Shown here piece after piece: positions 42,711 through 51,020 of a stretch of DNA of 64,000 nt (position 1 is its first letter; every line of letters starts with the position of its first letter). The stretch comes from CAVXSP01 sp963724645 (GTDB lineage Bacteria; Acidobacteriota; Vicinamibacteria; Vicinamibacterales; SCN-69-37): assembly GCA_963724645.1 (NCBI GenBank), contig CAVRVJ010000003.1, positions 372,001 to 436,000 on the forward strand, read 5' to 3'. The notes under the pieces were generated by a model. It saw only the letters and a program-made list of their open reading frames with translations, did not search any database and was not told the DNA's origin. The translations under genes and the position numbers were made by a program.

Positions 42711-45636
42711 AGCGGCTTCAAGATCATTATCTGCACCACTGTCGATCCCGCGCCCCGGTATTCAGGCGGCAGAAAACTGTGTCCGACGTCGCCACGGATA
42801 ATCGTACCGTGCGGGCCCCGAAAATTGACGGCGGCGCCCAGCCCCGTCACCGATCGCCAGCGATCGTCGACAGACGCGTCTCGCCCGACCGCCTGATCGA
42901 CAAAGAGATCCATGCGGTACTGGTCGAACAGGTTGAACGAATAGGACCCCCGGAACATCGCCAGCTCGTCGAACCTGACGGCCGACGGCACGCCGTGCAT
43001 CCGCGTCGCGTCGAACAGCCCGAACTGGTACCGGCTGAAGCGATCGAGTCGCGCGCCGCCAAAGTACTGGCCATTCAAATGCACGGTGTGAAAAGTCGCA
43101 AAGATAAAGTCCTTCGACAACCCCAGATCGTATCGCGTGTACGTTCGGGTGGACGGATCAAAGGCCGAGATATCCCCCCAGGGCGTCCAGGTATTTCGTC
43201 GGTACGCCGAACCGTTCGCTGCGAACGAATAGCCGTGCCGCCGGTACTCATACCCGCCTCCGCCCCCCATCGTCGCCGTGCTGGACGGGAGCGTGAAGTC
43301 CGCCGAGGTCTTGGGGTCGCGCGAATACCCGTCGAACCGAAGCTCGTAGCGCGCCGACAGCTTCTGCGCGGACGACACGCGGTAGCCAAGGTTCACGCCG
43401 GTCGACGCCGGACGCGTACGCACGCGCTCGCCGAGGCGCTCGCCAGAGGCGTCGAAGACGGCATCGGTGCTCCTGAGGGCAAGCCCGAAGAAATCGACGC
43501 TCGCATCGAATCGTCCGCCCCACAGGCCGGCGCGCTGCACGTTGCCGAGCGCGATTACGCCCCCAAACAGCAGCGCCAACTGCAGGTCGCGATGCAGAAA
43601 GTCGAAATCGAGGATGTCGATGCCGACAATCGGCAAGGGATAGTCGAATGAGGGGTCCACGTCGGTGCCCAGGGCGAAGGCCCGGGCGGACGTGGTGATG
43701 GTGTCGCTGACGACCCGGGCGCCGCCCTTCTTGACGAGGTAGCGTACGCCCTGGTCGGTATCGCGATACATCACGCGATCGCCGGCCCGCGCGCTGGCGC
43801 GCGCCCTTTCGAAATCTGGCGCGTTGAGGCGGATGTCGGTGAGGCGCATTTCGCGCTCGTTCAGGATGGTGCGCCCGGCGACGAGGAACGTCTGCCGGCT
43901 CACCAGATGCGTGGCCAGCCAGAATCGCCTGGCCGTCGATGTTCCCGACCGGCTCAAACGTCTGTTCTTCCTCATTCGCCGAGACGACGCCGCTCGCGTG
44001 AGTCTCCACGGCCGCCACCTTCAATCGGACGAACGTGGCCCGGTCGATCCAGACCGTGCCCCGGTACAGCGCGCGCGAGGCCTCGGTCGGAATCGAATCG
44101 GACGACGTACGCCTCGCGGCCGTCGACCGAGTCGATGCCGTCCAGACGGTACTGGTAGTCCTGGTTCAGGCGCAGCTCGAGCGGCAGCGAGAGCACTTTT
44201 TCCGGCTGCAGGAGGGGAATCGACGGCGGGTTGCCCCGCCACGTGGCGCCGTTGATTGAAAGGCTCAACTGCGACCATTCAACGCCGGTACGGTCGAAGA
44301 ACAACTCGTTTTCGAACACGAGGTCGTACGCCGGATCGGCCGCCGTTGGATGGAAGTGCTGTGCGATCCGCAGATGCGCGAGATAGTTGACGAGCGCCGC
44401 GTCCTGCGCCGCCTGAGCCTGCTGATGCCGCGCGATGACCTCGCCGATGTCGGGAAGCGAGGGCTTCCGGACTTCGGTCGAGGAGGAACGGGTGCTGGAC
44501 CCATAGTTGAAGTCGAGCACGAGGGGGCGGCCGGCAAGGCCGACCGCGAGGCGTCGAGACGTGTTCGCCGCCCGCGGAGGAAGCGGCAGTCTCTCGATCG
44601 TTCCTGACACCGGATCGCGAACCGCCGGCGACTGCATGCTCACATCCACTTCGACTTCCGAGGCCGCGGGCGCGGCCACTCCGCCAAAGACAAGATAGCT
44701 GTTCGAACTGGCCTGGCTGTAGAGCAGGCGCGACGGCACGCTCGTCGTGATCTCCGTCCCGCCGCGGAACCAGCGCACGGGCGCGTCGAGGGCGACCATA
44801 TCGCCTGCGAGCAGATCGCCGATCCGCGACGCGGCCGTCAGGGCAGCGCGCAGCGGCACCGGGCCCGCACGGACGATCGTCAGGTCCACCTTCGTCCCTA
44901 GACCACGCAGAACCGTTTCGATCAGCCGCTCGGTCGCAGGGGCTGGCTGATCCGGCAATGTCACGGGACCGAGCCACATCGAAGCCGTCGGATCTTCCCG
45001 GCCGACGACGGCGGCCAGTCCTTGAATCGTCGAGGCGGCCCCGGGCGCAGGCGGCTCGTCGATGGCAAGGGCATCGACGTACGGCGCCACACCTTCGGCG
45101 TAGACCCGAGTCAACCAGTCCGTGTCGGGCGCGCGCACGGGCCCCTGGACGATCTGCGCGTCGGAATCGACCGATCGAATCTGGATGGACGCTTGCTTGA
45201 GCAGAAAGGCGTACGGCCCAGGTAGCGGCGCGCCGGCGGGGGCTACGGCGCCGAACTGATAGGCCGAGATCTTTCCTCGCTCGCGCTCAACGATCGATCT
45301 CACCAGTTGCCGCCAGGCCGCGATTGCGGCATCCGATTGCGGGAACGCGCCGAGCACGAGGACGACCGGAATGTGACGCGCCCGGTACATCGCCACGCGC
45401 GCATCGAGTCGATCGAGCGTCGCCGGCGATCCGGCTCCCTGAAAGACGAGATGGACGACGATCGGCACACTTTGCGACGCAGGGCTGGCCGGCCAGGCGG
45501 TCGCGAGCACGGATGGCCCGTCGAGGGTCTCCTCGACGCCAATCCCATGCAGAAGAGGTACGGGCGCGCGCGCCCATCCACCCGCCGGAACGAGCCAGGC
45601 CGCGGCCAGAATGGCACCGCGAAGAACCCGGTTCAT
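42707..45636 (-). CDS. Large exported outer-membrane protein with TIM-barrel-like N-terminus (two frame breaks)
   Basis: About 975 residues when joined. Residues 1-25 are a signal peptide (MNRVLRGAILAAAWLVPAGG). Residues about 30-330 look like a barrel-type glycoside-hydrolase or deacetylase-related domain (PIVVHLVFQGAG, IPVVLVLGAFPQSD, YVDALAIDEPPAP). A region of strands follows (LGTKVDLTIV, EVEVDVSMQS). The C-terminal half, reached after breaks at about 44080 (in a GCGCGC run) and about 43925, begins YRGTVWIDRATFVRLKVAAV and ends in long amphipathic strands with aromatic pairs (LGYRVSSAQKLSARYELRF, YFGGARLDRFSRYQFGLF), as in an outer-membrane barrel. It is overlapped by its neighbours on both sides. 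It is not a family I can name. Confidence 0.6.
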
Positions 45637-46464
45637 TGCGGCTGCACGTACCCCAGCGCCTCGCCTATCGGGCCGAACGCGCCGCCCTCGAGCAGTTCGT
45701 CGAGACGCTGTTTGAATCCGTCCAGGCGGAAGTAATGCGCAAACCGCTGCGGCCAGGGCAGGCGCGCGCGTGGAGGGTCGGGGTCGATCTCCCAGGGGTG
45801 CACCCACAGCACGGCGGGCTGGCCATCGCGGTTGCGCCGCTCGAGAGCCCGGAGCACGTCGATCGGCGCCGTCATCCGCAATCCCCAGCCGCCCCCCAGT
45901 GGCATGTTCTGACCGAGCCGGCGGCCGACGAACGGGGGGCACTCGGTCAACCCGCCCGCGCTGGTGGTCCGCTGGTGCGGGATCTGAGGATACGCGGGAT
46001 TGCCGACAATTCTGAGCGGCGCCATGCTCGAGTCGAACCTGAAGTGCCTGTGCGCCAACACGTCGAGCGCCCACAGGGAGCGATCGTTAATCGACCATTC
46101 CGGCGCCCGGAATCCGATCACCGTCGCCGCGCCGGCTTGGGTCAGAGATTGCCGCGCGGCCTCGAGATCGCGCGAAAACTCCTCGGGCGTCAGGTCGTAG
46201 ACGCGTCGATGAAGATGACCGTGGGATCCGACCTCGTGTCCCGCCGCGACGATCTCGTTCGACGATACGCGGGTACCGCATCGCCACCCAACCGAGCACG
46301 AAGAAGGTCGCCCGCACGCCCCGGCGCTCGAAGAGCGCGAGCAGATCCTGGGTGTTGGCGACGACGCGGCTCGGCAAGTGGGCCCACTTGTCGGGCGCGA
46401 GCGCGCCGCCTGCGCCGCAGACGTGGAACCATTCCTCGACGTCGACGGTGAGGCAATTGCGCAT
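45633..46464 (-). CDS. Polysaccharide deacetylase-family protein (one frame break)
   Basis: About 277 residues joined across one break. The N-terminus is NCLTVDVEEWFHV (metal-ligand Asp of the NodB fold), then RRGVRATFFVLGWVAM. At about 46257 the frame changes to NEIVAAGHEVGSHGHLHRRV (the His pair HGHLH), followed by GFRAPEWSIND, DSSMAPL and VHPWEID. These are standard NodB-type motifs for removal of N- or O-acetyl groups from sugars. ATG 46464 abuts the ACP gene stop. The neighbouring glycosyltransferase makes a sugar head group likely as its substrate. Confidence 0.75.
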
Positions 46465-46736
46465 CAGCCGCCGGCCGCACTCCCGCGCTGCTCCTCGATG
46501 AACTGGACGATGGATCGCACGTCGCGCAGTACGCGCTGTCCCATCTGCTCGTCGCTCACGACCACGTGGAAGGATCGCTGCAGCTCGAGTACCAGCTCGA
46601 GCGCATCGATCGAATCGAGCCCCAGCCCTTGTCCGAACAGCGCCATGTCGTCCGTGATGTCCTCCGGCGCGATCGGCATTTTCAGACATCTGACGATCGC
46701 GGCTTTGACCTGGCTTTCGAGCGTTTCCGGAGGCAT
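46464..46736 (-). CDS. Acyl carrier protein
   Basis: 90 residues with the phosphopantetheine attachment Ser about 42 in GLGLDSIDALEL, and amphipathic helices typical of type II carriers (VKAAIVRCL, VRSIVQFIEEQ). It carries the growing chain for the two ketosynthase proteins, ketoreductase and dehydratase of this cluster. It is the only free-standing ACP I find here, although aryl-polyene clusters usually have two. Its stop overlaps the deacetylase start by one base. Confidence 0.92.
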   Translation of the reverse strand: MPPETLESQVKAAIVRCLKMPIAPEDITDDMALFGQGLGLDSIDALELVLELQRSFHVVVSDEQMGQRVLRDVRSIVQFIEEQRGSAAGG

Positions 46737-46764
46737 GGGGGTTCTGGATTCGCAGAATCAACAA

Positions 46765-46821
46765 CTCGAGGCCCCTCGGCCAGGGCGGAACTGGAGCCCT
46801 GGGCCCTTCGGCTCTGGGACC
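46765..46821. repeat. Small GC-rich palindromic element
   Basis: CGAGGCCCCTCGG on the left and GGAGCCCTGGGCCC with GGCTCTGGG on the right form an imperfect inverted arrangement between the ACP and ketoreductase genes. It is a candidate member of the GC-rich element family seen at 23662 and 38780, but more degenerate. Confidence 0.35.
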
Positions 46822-47575
46822 CTACAGCAGTCCGCCGTCGACGCCGATGACCTGCCCCGTAATATAACTGGCGGCTGGTGAAACGAGAAACGCCACAAGG
46901 GCCGACACCTCCTCCGGACGGCCCGTCCGGCCGAGTGACACGTCTCGCAGCAGCTCCTTTCGGCGCTCGGCAGTGAGGCCAGCGATCATGTCGGTCTCAA
47001 TCAGCCCCGGCGACACGGCGTTGACGAGCACGCCCTGCCGCGCAAACTCACGCGCCAGTGTGCGCGTCAGGCCGATGACTCCGGCCTTGGAGGCCGAATA
47101 GTTCGACTGGCCGATCGCGCCGACATCCCCGCTGGCCGAGACGATGTTGACGATGCGGCCCCAGTGGCGCAGCAGCATGCCCCGTGCCGCGGCGCGAATG
47201 CAGCGAAACGCGCCGCCCAGGTTCGTGTTCGACGACGTCGTCCCATTGGGCCGGTTCCATGAACATGAGCAGGCCGTCGCGAGCGATGCCGGCGTTGTTG
47301 ACGAGGATGTCGACCGGGCCCAGGTCACGCGCGACGCGCGAAAAAAAATCCGCCACCGCCGATTCGTCGCGGACATCGCACGGAGCCGCCAGCGCCCGCA
47401 CGCCGTGCGCCCGAATCGCGGCTTCCGCCTCGATTGCCGCGTCGGCCCGCTCGCGATAGCAGATCGCGACGTCGGCGCCGCGTCGCGCCAGCGCGACCGC
47501 GATCGCGCGGCCGATCCCCCGCGAGCCGCCCGTCACAACTGCGACGCGGCCGGTCAGCGACTCGTCGTCGGCCAA
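46822..47575 (-). CDS. 3-ketoacyl-ACP reductase, FabG-like (one frame break)
   Basis: About 250 residues. The NADPH motif is TGGSRGIGRA, followed by NNAG in VDILVNNAGIARDG. At about 47232 an extra G shifts the frame in DDVV(N)TNLGGAFR. The continuation contains IVNIVSASG (catalytic Ser region), NYSASKAG with catalytic Tyr and Lys, and the C-terminal GQVIGVDGGLL. Start TTG 47575 is preceded by GAAGGAG seven bases upstream. It reduces the beta-keto group formed by the ketosynthase pair. The frame break is at a conserved place and is probably an indel error. Confidence 0.8.
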
Positions 47576-47615
47576 TCCGTGACTCCTTCGATCTTCCCAG
47601 GCAAGGCGAGCGATT

Positions 47616-48866
47616 CTACAACTGATCGGATGGCTCGCCACCCGCGCGGAGCACGCGGGCCACCATGGCGTAGCTCGTGCCGCCGCTGGCGATGCTGTTG
47701 ATGAGGCAGACGTCACCGCTGAACGGACGGAGGCTCCGGCTGACGTTCACGTCGCACGCGGGATCCGGCTCGCTCCATCCGGCCGTCGGCGGCACGAAGC
47801 CGGACGACAAGCTCAGCAGCGCGCTAATCAGGCCTGCCGCACCGCCTGCGCCGGATTCTCCAATGGCGCCTTTGAGCGACGTGACGGCCACCCGGCGGTC
47901 GCCGAACGTCGCGGCGATCGCCGAGGCTTCAACCGCGTCGAGATCGACCGATCCGTTTGCCGAGGCGAAGAACGCGTCGATGCCTTCCGGGCCAAGCGCG
48001 GCGTCTGCCAGGGCGATCTGAATGGCCTTCGCAGGCCCTGACGGGTCACTTGGCCAGGCGTTGATTGCGGCCTTCGATGCGCTTGCGCCGACGCCGAGAA
48101 TCTCACCGTACACGCGCGCGCGGCGCCGGGCGGCTGAGGCAGACGACTCGAGGAGCAGCGTGAAGCCGCCTTCACCCAGCACAAGTCCGTTGCGGCGGCG
48201 ATCGAATGGTCTGGCCGCTTCATCGCCGCCCGCACGCTTTGGCGACAAGGCGCGGAACCGATCGTGAGCCTTGAAGAACGTCTCTTCGAATCGGTCGACG
48301 CCGCCCGTCAGCATGCCGGACACACGACCGTCGCGAATCGCCCCCGTGGCGAACGTCAGCGCCGCCAGGCTCGAGGCCTCACGCTGACTGAAGGTCACAT
48401 TGGGCCCGCGCAGTCCGAATTCAATGGCGCACAGGCTGGCTGGCGCGTTCGACACCGTGTTGCTGAAGAGCAGCGCCGGGACGCCGCCCGCGCCCTCTCT
48501 GACCAGTCCGCGGAGATACGCGACGGTGCTGTGGAGTCCGGCGGTGTACGTGCCCAGGGCGACGCCGATGTCATCGCTGCCCTCCGGCGACGTCGCCCAT
48601 CCGGCATCGTCGAACGCCAGCCGCGCGCAGACGAGGGCAAGCCGGCCGACCTCATCGACGCGGCGGAGCTTGAGCGGCGCGATGAATGCCGTCGGATCGA
48701 ATCCCTGGATGGTCGCTGCCTGATGAGAGCGGCACGAGGATGTGTCGAATGCCGTGATCGGCCCGACACCCGACGCGCCCGCGAGGAGGGCCTCGCTGAA
48801 CGCCTGATGGCCTATGCCGAAGCTGGAAATGCAGCCGATGCCGGTGATGAAGACCCGCTCGCGCAT
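47616..48866 (-). CDS. Inactive ketosynthase homologue (chain-length-factor-like)
   Basis: 416 residues with the thiolase fold but altered catalysis. The Cys position is replaced by Glu about 163 (FSQREASSLAAL). The first His is Asn about 304 (SANGSVDLDAVE), and the second His is Glu about 337 (LKGAIGESGAGG), while the structural Lys (332) remains. The N-terminus VFITGIGCISSFG and C-terminus SIASGGTSYAMV match ketosynthases. It should form a heterodimer with the active enzyme at 40525-41742, as in aryl-polyene and type II polyketide systems, and set chain length. It is the first gene of the leftward unit, with only 26 bases to the divergent lolA-like gene. Confidence 0.85.
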   Translation of the reverse strand: MRERVFITGIGCISSFGIGHQAFSEALLAGASGVGPITAFDTSSCRSHQAATIQGFDPTAFIAPLKLRRVDEVGRLALVCARLAFDDAGWATSPEGSDDIGVALGTYTAGLHSTVAYLRGLVREGAGGVPALLFSNTVSNAPASLCAIEFGLRGPNVTFSQREASSLAALTFATGAIRDGRVSGMLTGGVDRFEETFFKAHDRFRALSPKRAGGDEAARPFDRRRNGLVLGEGGFTLLLESSASAARRRARVYGEILGVGASASKAAINAWPSDPSGPAKAIQIALADAALGPEGIDAFFASANGSVDLDAVEASAIAATFGDRRVAVTSLKGAIGESGAGGAAGLISALLSLSSGFVPPTAGWSEPDPACDVNVSRSLRPFSGDVCLINSIASGGTSYAMVARVLRAGGEPSDQL

Positions 48867-48892
48867 CGGGCCGGTTACGGTACCATTGGCGG

Positions 48893-49528
48893 ATGAAGGT
48901 GGTCAATCGACCGTGGCTGGCGGCCAACGCGCTCGCGCTGCTCTCGCTCAGCCCGCTGTTGGCCGCGCCAGACCTGTTCACGGAGATCTACGCGCGAGGC
49001 CTGGTCAGGCAGCGCACCATGACCTCTCTTCGCGCGCGATTCACCGAGACCACCACCTCGAGCCTGCTGGTGAAGCCGATCGTCGCCCATGGCACGGTCG
49101 TCGCCGCAGCTCCCGCGCGCGTGGCGATGACCTACACCGATCCGGAAGCGAAGACGCTGACGATGGACGGCAAGACGTTGACGCTGAGCTGGCCGGACCG
49201 GCAGGAACGCCAGCAGATCAACATCACCGATATTCAGAAGCGAATCGATCGCTATTTCACGCATGCGAGCGTCGATGAGCTGCGATCGATGTTCGAGATC
49301 GCCGCCGGCCCGGACGTCAAACTGCGCCACGCCGATTTGATCGACATGAAGCCGAAGCGCAAACAGATTCGGGAAGGGCTGGAGCGGCTCGAACTCTGGA
49401 TCGATCGCAACAACGACCTGCTGGTGCAGATGCGAATGACGTTTCCCGGCGGCGATCAGAAGACGATCGCTCTCGACGACCTCACGCTGAATGTTCCGGT
49501 AACCGACGACATGTTTCGCGCGAAATGA
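48893..49528 (+). CDS. LolA-like periplasmic carrier protein
   Basis: 211 residues with a signal peptide (about 1-24, SPLLAAP). The mature domain begins LFTEIYARGLVRQRTMTSLR and RARFTETTTSSLL, and continues as an unclosed beta-barrel of the LolA/LolB type (GTVVAAAPARVAMTYTDPEA, KTLTMDGKTLTLSWPD). Such proteins in aryl-polyene clusters escort the finished lipid through the periplasm; in general LolA carries lipoproteins. The gene diverges from the ketosynthase unit and converges on the B12-type radical SAM gene. Confidence 0.82.
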   Translation: MKVVNRPWLAANALALLSLSPLLAAPDLFTEIYARGLVRQRTMTSLRARFTETTTSSLLVKPIVAHGTVVAAAPARVAMTYTDPEAKTLTMDGKTLTLSWPDRQERQQINITDIQKRIDRYFTHASVDELRSMFEIAAGPDVKLRHADLIDMKPKRKQIREGLERLELWIDRNNDLLVQMRMTFPGGDQKTIALDDLTLNVPVTDDMFRAK

Positions 49529-49544
49529 CGCCAGGCGTCATTTT

Positions 49545-50953
49545 TTAGGTCGCCAGGCGGTGCTCCTGCAGGTACGCCGCTGGACGCATCATGCGCTGGG
49601 TCCGGAGGAGCATGCGCGTCAGGTGTGGGACGTCGCGCACGCTCACCTGTCGAGCCCATTCGCGCCACGACTTGCGGCCCCGGAGATTGAGCACGGACCG
49701 CCGCCAGGTTTCGCAGTACAGCTCGAAGAAGCGCTCCGGGCCCAGGCGCGGCTCCCACAACAGGTGGTGCATGTCGTACTGCGCCCACTCCACCGCGCGG
49801 ATGCGCGGCCGCATCTCCTCGAAATACGCGGTCCCAGGCAGCGGCGTGAGTACCGGTGAAGCCAGCATTACTGAGGCCATGGCGCTCGACAAACGCCCAC
49901 AGACGTTCGAAATCGGCTTCGTCCCAGTCCGGGTCAATCACGAAATTCCCCGTGACGCCGTACCCGCAGGCCCTGGCGGTCTCGCACGGCGTCGACGGTC
50001 AGATTCACCGTGGCATCCTTGCTCAACCGTTCGAGTCCCTCGTCGGTGGCAGCCTCGAGGCCGAAGAAAATGTCGAAGTCCTGCGCGATGGGCCGCCACG
50101 CGGCGAGCAGTTCCGGGTGCCGCGCGACGAGATCCGTGCGGCTCTGGACGAGCAGCCACCGCTTCCGGATCCCACGGCGCTTCAGCTCGGCGGCCAAGGC
50201 AAGGCTGCGGGCCGGCTGATACCAGAAGAGGTCGTCGCCGACGAAAACGTGCGGTCCGGTCGCGGCAAAATCCTGGCAAACGTTTTCGATGGATCGCAGC
50301 CGGACGCTGCGGTCGTACATCGGCCAGACGGAACAGAACGAGCAGCGAAACGGACAGCCGCGGGCGGTCTCGATCAGCCACACCGGGCGGAACAGCAGAC
50401 AGGCGTAGTTTGCCCGGACCGCGTCGAGGGATCGCCTCGCTGGCAACGGAACGCGATCGAGCACGAAATCCTCGGCCGGCGCCTTCGTCGGCCGGAACGC
50501 GCCGTCCGGCTGCCGCAGCAGCAACCCCGGCACTTCAGTCAGCGGCCGCTGCTTGTCGAGGGCATCAGCGAGCTGTGGAACGACCACCTCGCCGTCGGTC
50601 GTCGCAAGCGCATCGATCGATGCGATCAGAAACGGCGCGGGATACGACGCCGCGGAGTGACCGCCGATGATGATGAAGCACGCAGGGTGAATGCGACGGA
50701 CGCGTACGGCAAGCGCCAGCGCCTCATCGGTCTCGAGCGCGTGCATGCAGGCAATGCCGACCAGACCGGGTCTCAGTTTTCGCAGGTAGTGCTCGACAGA
50801 TCGACCGAAGCGCAAATCGACGACCGTCGCCCGATGTCCCGCGGCCTCGAGCGCGGCGGCGATGTACTCGAGGCCCAGCGGCTCGATGCGGAAGAACGGC
50901 GCCAGGCCGAAACGATCGTTGGCCGGCACCGGACGCAAGAGCAGCACGTGCAT
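49545..50953 (-). CDS. B12-binding-type radical SAM protein (two frame breaks)
   Basis: About 469 residues. The N-terminal 130 residues are a cobalamin-binding-like Rossmann domain (LEYIAAALEAAGHRATVVDL, GIACMHALETDEAL, FIIIGGHSA). The radical SAM barrel has the cluster motif ARGCPFRCSFC, FVGDDLFW and GLEAATDEGLERLSKD. The frame breaks at about 49985 (in DAVR) and about 49857 (near FTVLTPLPGT); the C-terminus continues to EHRLAT. Class B relatives methylate unreactive carbons or link lipid chains, so here it may modify a polyene or alkyl chain. It lies alone on the minus strand between the lolA-like and MMPL genes. Confidence 0.75.
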
Positions 50954-51020
50954 GGAAATCTTTCGGAGGCTATCATCCGCTCTGGCGCAGATCAATTCGA
51001 GCGAATACGCGGAGGGCGGC

